Assembly (NCBI RefSeq): GCF_002887595.1
Contig: NZ_PEBU01000016.1
Coordinates: forward strand, 17,015-81,014
DNA from: Bowmanella denitrificans
GTDB lineage: Bacteria > Pseudomonadota > Gammaproteobacteria > Enterobacterales > Alteromonadaceae
DNA: 64,000 nucleotides
Direction of reading: 5' to 3'
Shown: positions 56,897 through 64,000 of the stretch, in pieces
Numbering within the stretch: position 1 is the first letter of the stretch
Layout: each line of letters begins with the position of its first letter
The notes under the pieces: generated by a model
What the model saw: the letters and a program-made list of their open reading frames with translations, nothing else
What the model was told of the DNA's origin: nothing
Databases searched by the model: none
Translations under genes and position numbers: made by a program

Positions 56897-58507
56897 ATGC
56901 AAATCACAACACAAAAAGTGAAACTCGGCCTTGCGCTTGGTATGGCTTTGACTCTGATTGCCTGTGGAGGCGGTGGCGGGTCTTCTGGCACGACAAAACC
57001 CGTTAATAATGGCACATCGCCCACCGCGCAGTGGCAGGCCGGCGTGTATGCCAGCTCTGCCAGTCTGAAAGATCAATGTGCAACTCCCCGAACTGGTGTC
57101 GACCCTGTCACCAATAACGCCTATCCGGATAAAAAAGGCAGCGAGACCTTGGAAAAGCTGTGGCTACGCTCCTGGAGCCACGAAAGTTATCTTTGGTACG
57201 ATGAACTGGATGATGTTAATCCAGCTGGTTATGGTGTGCTGGAGTATTTTGAGCGTTTGAAGACGGATTTACGCACTGCATCTGGCAGCTACAAAGATAA
57301 CTTCCACTACGCGCAAGATACCGCTGAACTCAATAAACGCACCCAGTCGGGAGTGACAAGTGGTTATGGTTTTGAATGGGTTTGGGGCAGTCCCTACCCT
57401 CCCCGCAGTTTGCATGTGGTATACATTGAGCCCGGTTCTCCTGCCGACCTGGCGGGCATCGAACGTGGGATGCAACTGGTTAACATAAATGGCCGCGATT
57501 TGATCTACGACGAAACTGATGCGGGTGTGGATGCCATTAATAACGGCCTGTTCCCTGAGTCGGTTGGCCAGCGAACGCCAATGACGTTCAAAACCCTGAG
57601 CGGCAACATGCTTGATGTATCGTTAACCTCGGCTGACTATGAAATTCATGCAGTAGCGAAAACAACGGTATTAAATACAACTCAGGGACGGGTCGGCTAT
57701 CTGCTGTTTAACACTTTTAATATCTTTAAATCCCAGCAACCACTGAAAGCGGCAATACAGCAACTCAAGGACGCCAATATCAGCGAGCTGGTGCTGGATC
57801 TGCGCTACAACGGCGGTGGGTTGCTGGCCCAGTCATCGCAGCTTGGCTATATGATCACCGGCCCGGATATTGTCCCGGCAGATGCGTTCTTTGAAAGAAT
57901 AGTATTCAACGGCAAGTTTGAAGAAGATGATGAATTAGTGTTCATTAACCAATTACTGGATGAAGAATTCTATGGAACAGGCGTGGCGCTACCCACCCTG
58001 GATTTGACTCGTGTGTATGTATTGTCTACCGGCAATACCTGTTCAGCCAGTGAATCGTTGATCAATGCACTCAGGGGCATTGATGTTGAGGTGGTGCTGA
58101 TGGGCGACACCACCTGTGGTAAACCCTATGGTTTTTATCCTACAGATAACTGCGGTACTACCTATTCCACCATCCAGTTTAAAGGAGAAAACTACGCGGG
58201 CTTTGGTGAATATGCCGATGGACTTAAACCCAAACAGCGACCTAACCTGAACTTTCTGGACGAAGTGCCAGGGTGCAGGGTGGACGACGACTTAAACCAC
58301 GCTTTGGGTGATACTCAGGAAGCCCTGCTCGCCGCTGCACTGCAACATATGCAGGATGCTAGCTGTCCCCCAGAGCCACCCAGAACCAATAAGACTAAAA
58401 CGCTACAGAGAAGTGGCCCAGCTGTGCAAACCGCAAGTTCGCATAACCCGCTGTGGAACAACAAGATCTACCCGAATAAGGTGGTACTACAGAGGTTAAG
58501 TCAATGA
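56897..58507 (+). CDS. S41 family C-terminal processing peptidase, lipoprotein
   Basis: The 536-residue protein has a lipoprotein signal (ALTLIACGGGGG, lipobox cysteine at about 23) followed by a Gly/Ser linker. An N-terminal helical part (LWLRSWSHESYLWYDELDD) is followed by a PDZ domain near 170-245 (IEPGSPADLAGIERGMQLVNING). The S41 domain has LDLRYNGGGLLAQSSQLG and the catalytic serine region NTCSASESLINAL (383-385). It cleaves periplasmic or surface proteins. It overlaps the next gene by 4 bp. The Asp/Pro-rich C-terminus after about 480 is probably unstructured. Confidence 0.9.
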   Translation: MQITTQKVKLGLALGMALTLIACGGGGGSSGTTKPVNNGTSPTAQWQAGVYASSASLKDQCATPRTGVDPVTNNAYPDKKGSETLEKLWLRSWSHESYLWYDELDDVNPAGYGVLEYFERLKTDLRTASGSYKDNFHYAQDTAELNKRTQSGVTSGYGFEWVWGSPYPPRSLHVVYIEPGSPADLAGIERGMQLVNINGRDLIYDETDAGVDAINNGLFPESVGQRTPMTFKTLSGNMLDVSLTSADYEIHAVAKTTVLNTTQGRVGYLLFNTFNIFKSQQPLKAAIQQLKDANISELVLDLRYNGGGLLAQSSQLGYMITGPDIVPADAFFERIVFNGKFEEDDELVFINQLLDEEFYGTGVALPTLDLTRVYVLSTGNTCSASESLINALRGIDVEVVLMGDTTCGKPYGFYPTDNCGTTYSTIQFKGENYAGFGEYADGLKPKQRPNLNFLDEVPGCRVDDDLNHALGDTQEALLAAALQHMQDASCPPEPPRTNKTKTLQRSGPAVQTASSHNPLWNNKIYPNKVVLQRLSQ

Positions 58508-58887
58508 GAGGAAATGCCATTTTATTCTGCTCAGTACTACTAAGTGCCTGTCAGGGCACCGCCATGCAGATGGTGCCAGCGGTGATTACCAACCCATCCG
58601 CTGAGGTCAAAGCGGAGTTGCAACAGGTTATTCAACAGGCCATTGGTGTGGCCGCTACCCCCATGCTGGAAACGGCTTTAACCGACAGCCATAAACTGCT
58701 GCTGGAACGCCAGGCCCTGCGTGATACACAAGGACGGCTGCTAAATGGCCGGCACAACGAGCCGCCACTGGTGTTTGAGTTATATCTGTCGTCAGGTATT
58801 TGCCAGTTAGTTCAAGTAGGCAGCGAGCAAAGTTTTGCACTTAAGCAGGCCAAATGCCGCCCGTTAGCAACATCTGACAAGGAGTAG
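58504..58887 (+). CDS. Small lipoprotein coupled to the S41 peptidase
   Basis: The 127-residue product has a lipoprotein signal (LFCSVLLSACQGT, lipobox LSAC at about residue 16). It has a helical middle (EVKAELQQVIQQAIG) and two further cysteines (SGICQLV, AKCRP), which may form a disulfide. I recognise no family. ATGA overlap with the S41 gene implies coupled translation, so it may be a partner or substrate-handling subunit of that protease (inference). A terminator follows. Confidence 0.7.
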   Translation: MRGNAILFCSVLLSACQGTAMQMVPAVITNPSAEVKAELQQVIQQAIGVAATPMLETALTDSHKLLLERQALRDTQGRLLNGRHNEPPLVFELYLSSGICQLVQVGSEQSFALKQAKCRPLATSDKE

Positions 58888-58918
58888 GTTCAGCGGCAAA
58901 AAATCGGCTATCACCAGG

Positions 58919-58947
58919 AAAACGCGCCCTTGTCGGCGCGTTTTTTT
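58919..58947. terminator. Bidirectional Rho-independent terminator
   Basis: CGCGCC (58923-58928) and GGCGCG (58935-58940) form a GC stem extended by AAAA/TTTT, followed by T7. It ends the S41 unit and, through its A-rich left side, also the convergent gsp operon. Confidence 0.88.
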
Positions 58948-58954
58948 ACCTCTG

Positions 58955-59698
58955 TCAGAACCGAATCTGGTAGTAGCCCTGATTATCAGCCTGGCCAAAT
59001 AACCTGGCAGCCTGGTGAACCTCCTCCGGCAACTCGGCGGACGGTTTAAATCTGCCTGTCACTTTGACTTTAAAGTCAGCCGGTATCCTGGCCTGAGCAT
59101 TAAGGCCAAAGCTATTAGGTTCTTTGATGTCCAGCAACAGTTGCTTGTCCTGGCAGCTTAGATCCGCGCTGAAATTCCCAAGCGGAATAAAACCGCGGGT
59201 ACCAGACACCTGGGCGTTTAACCACTGTCCCCGCCCGATAGCACTGTGGCAGCCGCTCTGATCGTATTCCAGTTCATCCAGATTGACCTTAAACCTGCCC
59301 TTGGCATTGACCGGCAAAGGTAATGGTAACTGGGCAATCACCAGATCGGTGGGCAAAAAGATCTCCAACCCCTCAGAGGCAATGCTGTTATTGCCGAGAC
59401 GGAGATGACCTTGTAGCGAGATTTGTTCGACGTCTCTGCTATTACCGGCGTTCAGTGCCAGTGATAACTTGCCGGTTAACAATGCCCATGGATTGACCTG
59501 CCAGTGAAGCTGGCGAACAGGTAAGCCCTGATATTGCACTATGGCGGCACGACCATTCCAGATACTACCCTGCAATCCCTGAATCTGCAGTTGTGGCGGC
59601 AACGGCAGTCGTGGCACAACCTGCGCGGCCGGCAGGCTGGCTATTAACAACAGCAGGTAGGCCAATAATGACAGGCCCAGAATCTTGACAAACTTCAT
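58955..59698 (-). CDS. gspN: Type II secretion protein GspN
   Basis: The 247-residue protein has one N-terminal membrane helix (LLAYLLLLIASLPAAQVV) and a periplasmic domain with LQIQGLQGSIWNGRAAIVQYQGLPVRQLHWQVNPWALLTGKL, typical of GspN. The subunit is an accessory part of the secretion system and is absent from some systems. It is the last gene of the gsp operon, 2 nt after gspM. Confidence 0.9.
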   Translation of the reverse strand: MKFVKILGLSLLAYLLLLIASLPAAQVVPRLPLPPQLQIQGLQGSIWNGRAAIVQYQGLPVRQLHWQVNPWALLTGKLSLALNAGNSRDVEQISLQGHLRLGNNSIASEGLEIFLPTDLVIAQLPLPLPVNAKGRFKVNLDELEYDQSGCHSAIGRGQWLNAQVSGTRGFIPLGNFSADLSCQDKQLLLDIKEPNSFGLNAQARIPADFKVKVTGRFKPSAELPEEVHQAARLFGQADNQGYYQIRF

Positions 59699-59700
59699 GC

Positions 59701-60180
59701 TTATCCTTTGCTTAACTGCAATCTGCGGATGCGAATCTGACCGGTATTGGCGGTCTCAGCAAAATCGGCATCCATAATCACTATGCCCATTTGTTCCAGG
59801 CCCTGTAACCAGGCCACTACCTGGTTGAAGGGGGCTTCGTCCACCCAAACCTGTAATTCTTCACCTTGTGGCTGCATACGGGCGATACTGATATTGACCC
59901 GGCTGGCTGACTGATTCACCGCCTGGGTTAGCGAACCGTTAAATTTACTGCTTTTGCTGGCACTGCCTTTTAGTTGCTGGACGCGATTGGCATTTTTTTG
60001 TACCCAGGTCAGCAATTCCTGCTGACTGGCTATCGCCGCCTGATTGCGTGCAATAGACTGGTTCAGCGGTGACCAGACCAGAAAGTAAAACAACAGCACT
60101 GCTAATACGGCTGCGGCCGCCAGCACCAAACGCTGTTCACGTTCTGACAGGGCTTTGAATTTTTCCATGATTTGCTTCAC
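59701..60180 (-). CDS. gspM: Type II secretion protein GspM
   Basis: The 159-residue bitopic protein has a short cytoplasmic N-terminus (FKALSEREQRLVLAAAAVL), one helix and a periplasmic ferredoxin-like domain (VNISIARMQPQGEELQVWVDEAPFNQVVAWLQGLEQM). GspM partners GspL in the inner-membrane platform. One nt separates it from gspL. Confidence 0.94.
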   Translation of the reverse strand: MKQIMEKFKALSEREQRLVLAAAAVLAVLLFYFLVWSPLNQSIARNQAAIASQQELLTWVQKNANRVQQLKGSASKSSKFNGSLTQAVNQSASRVNISIARMQPQGEELQVWVDEAPFNQVVAWLQGLEQMGIVIMDADFAETANTGQIRIRRLQLSKG

Positions 60181-60181
60181 A

Positions 60182-61378
60182 TCAGCTCCTTATGGACAGT
60201 GAACCGACCACTTTATTATCGGTGTTATTTATCGCGCCCTGATCAACGCTGAACCCCTGACCTTCGGCCAGGCGACGAAACTGTTCCAGCGCTTCGAAAC
60301 TATCGGCAGCAGCTTGCATACGTAACTCGGCGCGCTTGCTGTCAAATTTCAGGGTCTGCGGACGTACCTGACTTTGGGCAAAGGCCGGGCTGAGTTGCGA
60401 CAGCATTACCAGCAAGGACGTGCCACCACCGCCCTGCTGAAGTTCACTGAGTTTCTGATTCATTTGCGAGCGAACGTTGACGATTCGGGTCACTTCGGGA
60501 AATGCGCGCTTAAACTCGGCCTGAATCTGGGCGTCCAACTCTGCCTTGTGGCTGGCCAACTGGCTGGCCTGCAGGCCTTTATCCACCAGGCTGGTGGTCA
60601 GGGCTACCACGGCAAGAACCGCGGCCAGGCGCCATTTCTGCCACTGGCCGTTATGTTGGCGCTTGGGCTTAAATTCCCCCTGCAGCAAATTGAAGCTTTG
60701 CGCCAGCGCACCCTGGGCCAACACTTTCATTGGCATTTCCAGCGGTTCGGCCTGTTGCACCAGATTGGGTGAGTCCGGCAAGGCCAGATCGGAATAATTG
60801 GCGATCTGCAGTGGCTCGCTCAGCTGTTTGGCAAAATGCAGTAAGGCATCCAGCATCCAGGTGCTTTCCCCTTGCATGCCTTTCCATTGGTCCTGACGAA
60901 TCAATAACTGCTCACCAAGCTGTAGCATGGACCAGCCAGTGCTGTTTACCGGCAGGGCCAGCACATCGGGCAGTAACTTATGGCAAACAAGACCGGCATC
61001 GGCCAGCATCGCCTGCCACAGGCGCAGACGTTGTTTATCTACCACTGCTACAGCCTGGCTGTTGGCCTGGCGTGGTCCGATGGCAAAAAACTGGCTGTCA
61101 ATGTCGCTGCACAGCTCATCTTCCAACATAAAGGGAATGGCCGCCAGGGCTTTACGCCCGGATTTGGCTGGCATATTCACCCAATGCAATAAGATATCGC
61201 TGGCCGGTACCAGAGCGGTGACAGGCCTTGAACCGGCTCTGTCTCGTAAGCTGGCAAGCTGAGCGGCATCCGGCAATTCCCCGGATGCAATAATATCCTG
61301 TTCGGTAGCGGACCAAACCAGCCACTGCACCGGGTCCAGTGCATCGCTGCCCAGCCTGACAATCAGCTGTTCTGTCAT
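60182..61378 (-). CDS. gspL: Type II secretion protein GspL
   Basis: The 398-residue inner-membrane protein has a cytoplasmic actin-like domain (about 1-240) that recruits the GspE ATPase, a helix near 250-268 (RLAAVLAVVALTTSLV) and a periplasmic domain. Family segments are VTALVPASDILLHWVNMPAKSGRKALAAIPFMLEDEL and FNLLQGEFKPKR just before the helix. It overlaps gspK by 4 bp. Confidence 0.95.
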   Translation of the reverse strand: MTEQLIVRLGSDALDPVQWLVWSATEQDIIASGELPDAAQLASLRDRAGSRPVTALVPASDILLHWVNMPAKSGRKALAAIPFMLEDELCSDIDSQFFAIGPRQANSQAVAVVDKQRLRLWQAMLADAGLVCHKLLPDVLALPVNSTGWSMLQLGEQLLIRQDQWKGMQGESTWMLDALLHFAKQLSEPLQIANYSDLALPDSPNLVQQAEPLEMPMKVLAQGALAQSFNLLQGEFKPKRQHNGQWQKWRLAAVLAVVALTTSLVDKGLQASQLASHKAELDAQIQAEFKRAFPEVTRIVNVRSQMNQKLSELQQGGGGTSLLVMLSQLSPAFAQSQVRPQTLKFDSKRAELRMQAAADSFEALEQFRRLAEGQGFSVDQGAINNTDNKVVGSLSIRS

Positions 61379-62349
61379 TGAAAACCTCCAAATTCCCTGC
61401 GTATTACGCTGGCCTGATGATCATTGCCCACCTTCAGCAGGGAGGACATGGCGAAGCTGGCATTATTGTAACGACTTCGGGTCTGCAATAAAAAATATCC
61501 TGTGGTGACGTCAAACCAGGCTTTCTGGTCATCATCCAGGTTTAAATTAGTGATCTCCGGCATATTCAGAAAATCTTCTTTACTCTCGAATCCTTCCGGA
61601 CGCCGGGAAGAGAGAATATCTTTAACATTCTGCAGGCTGATACTGCTACCCAAGAGCGCATGTAACAACGGCGCGGCACTTTCGTCCAGGGTATTGATAT
61701 TGATTTTCAGCTCAGTATGCCCGGGAATCACACAAAGCAGCGGTAATACCTTGCTTAGCCACTTGGGATTGGCACCATTGACCATACGCAGTTCGCTGAT
61801 ACTGCTCATCAGGCCATTGGCTGGCAGATAAGGGGGCTGCATGGCTTCGTAGTCACTGTCTTCTGCACCATAGGGGCTGAGGTTGTCATCTTCATCCAGC
61901 CAGTCCAGTACCGAATCTCTGAACACATCCACTTCATAGGAAGGAATCTCAAATTCCTCGCTTTGCAGCAAGCGCTTAAAAGCATCGGCCAGCGGTCTGC
62001 TATTACTGCTGGTTTGCAGGGCGTTGACGTTAAAGCAGCTTTGCATGTCGGTGAGCTTGGCTTCGATTCCGCCGTTTTCCAATGGAAACTGAATATCACT
62101 GGCTGCCCAGGGCTGATTGAGGTTAATCACGCCGTTGGCATTTTTCATCTGTTCGGCCAGGGCTTTTTGCGCATATTGCTCGGCGCTCATGGCGTACCAA
62201 TAAGCCTGGTTGCTGTCTTTGAGATTGCCAGCGCGTTTGGCCTGCAATTGCAATCTGGAGCCCATCTGCGTGGCGATGACGCTGACCAGTGCCACTATCA
62301 TCAACACCAGCACCAGGGCCACACCACGCTGTCCTTTAGTTGACTGCAT
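61375..62349 (-). CDS. gspK: Type II secretion minor pseudopilin GspK
   Basis: The 324-residue minor pseudopilin has a prepilin leader (GQRG before VALVLVLMIVALV) and, as usual for GspK, lacks the Glu at position 5. The large globular domain includes AYWYAMSAEQYAQKAL, DSVLDWLDEDDNLSPYGAEDSDYE (acidic metal-binding-like region) and INTLDE. It caps the pseudopilus tip with GspI and GspJ. The ATG at 62349 has GAGG 8 nt upstream and overlaps gspJ by 14 bp. Confidence 0.95.
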   Translation of the reverse strand: MQSTKGQRGVALVLVLMIVALVSVIATQMGSRLQLQAKRAGNLKDSNQAYWYAMSAEQYAQKALAEQMKNANGVINLNQPWAASDIQFPLENGGIEAKLTDMQSCFNVNALQTSSNSRPLADAFKRLLQSEEFEIPSYEVDVFRDSVLDWLDEDDNLSPYGAEDSDYEAMQPPYLPANGLMSSISELRMVNGANPKWLSKVLPLLCVIPGHTELKININTLDESAAPLLHALLGSSISLQNVKDILSSRRPEGFESKEDFLNMPEITNLNLDDDQKAWFDVTTGYFLLQTRSRYNNASFAMSSLLKVGNDHQASVIRREFGGFQ

Positions 62350-62968
62350 TGGGGTCGCCTCCCTCTGAGGCCAGCAGAAACTCGCGGCGTATGCGGCCAA
62401 AATCGACACTGTCGAATTCAATGGCAATAGCTCTTGGCAGTACCGCACCAACGTAGTCATCCTGCCATTTCAGTTCCCTTTCAAAGCCGGCGTTGGGCAA
62501 AAACTGTACGCGAAAATCTTCAATATCCTGCAACAGCACTTTTACTTTGGGTTCACTACCAATCACGCTGTCCGGATGGTTGCTGTACAGGCGCTGCAGG
62601 GTGCCATCCTGCAGCCGATAGCCAACGGCTTGCAGAGTACTTCTGGGTAACATCAACTGCGGATTCTGCCAGCCGGCGCGTACCAGCGCCAGGCCGTCGG
62701 CCTCGCTTTGCAGTTGATCCTGACCGCCACTGATAACCTTGCCGTTGGCATCGCCGTTAATGCGTACGGCACGGGGAACGGCCTGCAGAATATCCCTTTC
62801 TAAATACAGCATAGCCCGCTGCAGGGCTTCCAGTTTAGCCACCCGTTGACTGGATATGGCATCTGAGTCTGTGGTGGTGGTGAGCACGGAGTAAGCCGCC
62901 ATGCCAATCATGGTGAAAATGGCCATGGCAATCAGGATTTCCAGCAAGGTAAAGCCACGGGCGTTCAT
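62336..62968 (-). CDS. gspJ: Type II secretion minor pseudopilin GspJ
   Basis: The 210-residue pseudopilin has the class III leader MNARG before FTLLEILIAMAIFTMIG with Glu at position 5. It is followed by AMLYLERDILQAVPRAVR and IAIEFDSVDFGRIRREFLL, typical of GspJ. It forms the tip complex with GspI and GspK. Start and stop overlap neighbouring gsp genes, showing one operon. Confidence 0.95.
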   Translation of the reverse strand: MNARGFTLLEILIAMAIFTMIGMAAYSVLTTTTDSDAISSQRVAKLEALQRAMLYLERDILQAVPRAVRINGDANGKVISGGQDQLQSEADGLALVRAGWQNPQLMLPRSTLQAVGYRLQDGTLQRLYSNHPDSVIGSEPKVKVLLQDIEDFRVQFLPNAGFERELKWQDDYVGAVLPRAIAIEFDSVDFGRIRREFLLASEGGDPNAVN

Positions 62969-63372
62969 TATGGGTTCCTGGCTGGTTTGGCAATATAGGT
63001 GCTGACCATGGTAATGGCCTGCGGGGCATTTTCTTCCAGCCGTACTTCCACTTCCACCTGGCGCAGTTCCTTATCGGCGGTTTCCTTGACCAATTGCTTC
63101 CAGTACCAGGTGCGGTGTGCCATTTCCACACTGCCTTTTTGATTGTTTTGTGGTGGCCAGCGGCCTTCCAGATGGATTTGTGTCAGGCGGTTATCGGCCA
63201 CCCAGGTGGCCATAGTCACTTCTTCAATCATGCCGACATTATGCAGGTGTTCCCCGGCCGCTTTCATTACTGCGGTGCCGGCAATAGCGAAAATCAGCAA
63301 GGCGACCATGACTTCCAGTAAGGTCATGCCCCGCTGTTTGGTTGCATTCAGCCTGGTCAGACACAACATCAT
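62968..63372 (-). CDS. gspI: Type II secretion minor pseudopilin GspI
   Basis: The 134-residue pseudopilin has the cleavage site KQRG before MTLLEVMVALLIFAIAG. The GspI signature WVADNRLTQIHLEGRWPP comes next, then MAHRTWYWKQLV. The leader of about 15 residues is long; a shorter start is not obvious. It nucleates pseudopilus assembly. It overlaps gspH by ATGA and abuts gspJ. Confidence 0.95.
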   Translation of the reverse strand: MMLCLTRLNATKQRGMTLLEVMVALLIFAIAGTAVMKAAGEHLHNVGMIEEVTMATWVADNRLTQIHLEGRWPPQNNQKGSVEMAHRTWYWKQLVKETADKELRQVEVEVRLEENAPQAITMVSTYIAKPARNP

Positions 63373-63989
63373 GGGTTATCCAGTGCCTCGCTGACAGAAA
63401 GTGGTGGCATATCCTGCGCATCTACCCTAAAACCCACGGGCCTCTGGTTGCCGAAGGAAGGTTCGAACTTAAAGGTCAAACTAAAGGGGGTAATTTCGCC
63501 ACTGGATAACAGTAATACTTGTGGTGGTGGCAGTTTTTCCTCGTCCTCACCGATTTCGACGCCTTCCTCACTGACAGACAACTGCTCGTCAAACAGCGCC
63601 TGGTCAAACAAACTCTCCTCGTCCTGCCAGGGCAGATCCTCCAGCTCCAGCGCCAGGCTCATGTCTTCGTCCAGATCGCGCTGCTCGAAGAGTTTATCCT
63701 GTTCAATCTTTTGCCACTGCTGCTTGTCGTCAAGCTGCATAAAATAGTAGTGATCTTCTTCTATTCGCAGGCCCAGTTCCAATTGGTTTAGCACCGCATA
63801 GTCCGACGCCATATTCATGACCACGGCAAACCGCTGCGCCTGTTCTTTCAATATATCTTCAGGGCTTTTGCCCAGCGCGGTAAAGGTCACAGTGCTGACG
63901 ATCAGGCCCATCAGCAACAATACCAGCATCACTTCAAGCAACGTGAAGCCGCGGCTGGGTATTGAATGTAACGGGTACTTGGCTGGCAT
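63369..63989 (-). CDS. gspH: Type II secretion minor pseudopilin GspH
   Basis: The 206-residue pseudopilin has leader PSRG before FTLLEVMLVLLLMGLIVS with Glu at position 5, and ALGKSPEDILKEQAQRFAVVM in the helix. The C-terminal part carries LLSSGEITPFSLTFKF. Between about residues 95 and 155 is an unusually acidic stretch rich in Asp and Glu. It is the first visible gene of the operon; gspG and earlier genes should lie beyond 64000. Confidence 0.93.
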   Translation of the reverse strand: MPAKYPLHSIPSRGFTLLEVMLVLLLMGLIVSTVTFTALGKSPEDILKEQAQRFAVVMNMASDYAVLNQLELGLRIEEDHYYFMQLDDKQQWQKIEQDKLFEQRDLDEDMSLALELEDLPWQDEESLFDQALFDEQLSVSEEGVEIGEDEEKLPPPQVLLLSSGEITPFSLTFKFEPSFGNQRPVGFRVDAQDMPPLSVSEALDNP

Positions 63990-64000
63990 GGCGTGTCCGG

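Overview
The window is a stretch of chromosome from a gammaproteobacterium. It most resembles the Alteromonadales (Alteromonadaceae type), judged from gene content and from gene neighbourhoods shared with Escherichia, Vibrio and Shewanella: ubiC-ubiA-plsB-lexA, greB-tex, fkpA-slyX, yheV-yheS-yheT-yheU, nudE-yrfG, comF-bioH-nfuA and kbl-tdh. This placement is inference; no 16S rRNA gene or other taxonomic marker could be compared. There is no tRNA, rRNA, CRISPR array or insertion sequence that I can support.

Layout. Positions 1-1712 hold the 3' part of a Wzi-like capsule outer-membrane protein and an AT-rich gene for a secreted beta/gamma-crystallin protein. Positions 1713-10184 form a lipopolysaccharide-core locus: two GT4 enzymes, a GT-B/GT28-like enzyme, a GT25, the Kdo kinase KdkA, two GT9 heptosyltransferase-type enzymes and the Kdo transferase WaaA. 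KdkA suggests an inner core with one phosphorylated Kdo. Positions 10318-14423 are a tight three-gene unit: a small PstS-like periplasmic protein, an outer-membrane beta-barrel protein and a membrane GGDEF-EAL protein. Threonine degradation (kbl-tdh) with glpE and glpG follows (14548-17926). Next come fliL-like, ubiC, ubiA, plsB and lexA (17929-23122); lexA carries two tandem SOS boxes.

A 542-bp intergenic region with nested repeats separates lexA from a complete haem-copper oxidase locus (23665-31875): coxB with a fused cytochrome c domain, coxA, ctaG, coxC, a reverse-strand DUF2909 gene, surf1, a membrane CxxxC protein, ctaA, ctaB and a SCO protein. It encodes the enzyme, haem A synthesis and copper insertion together. 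Positions 31872-36805 carry a polysaccharide deacetylase, a DUF418 membrane protein, and a membrane AraC-type regulator coupled to a MATE transporter. Positions 36822-43136 hold nfuA, a large M14 carboxypeptidase, comF, bioH, and a pair encoding a flagellar-rod-like small protein and an HExxH SprA-related protein.

Positions 43178-53942 are housekeeping genes (tex, greB, fkpA, a WD40 lipoprotein, slyX, a formate/nitrite-type channel, yheV, yheS, a TIGR02444 protein, a 42-residue DUF3149 protein, yheT, yheU). The greB-fkpA gap contains a structured, terminator-ended candidate small RNA. Positions 53939-56695 hold yceI, cysQ, nudE and yrfG. Positions 56897-58887 encode an S41 protease lipoprotein and a small partner lipoprotein. 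The window ends in the minus-strand type II secretion genes gspH-I-J-K-L-M-N (58955-63989), whose upstream gspC-G part should lie beyond the right edge.

Most of the window is ordinary core genome. The least explained parts are the PstS-like/barrel/GGDEF-EAL unit, the repeat element at 23136-23339, the candidate RNA at 46450-46599, and the orphan rod-like/SprA-like pair.
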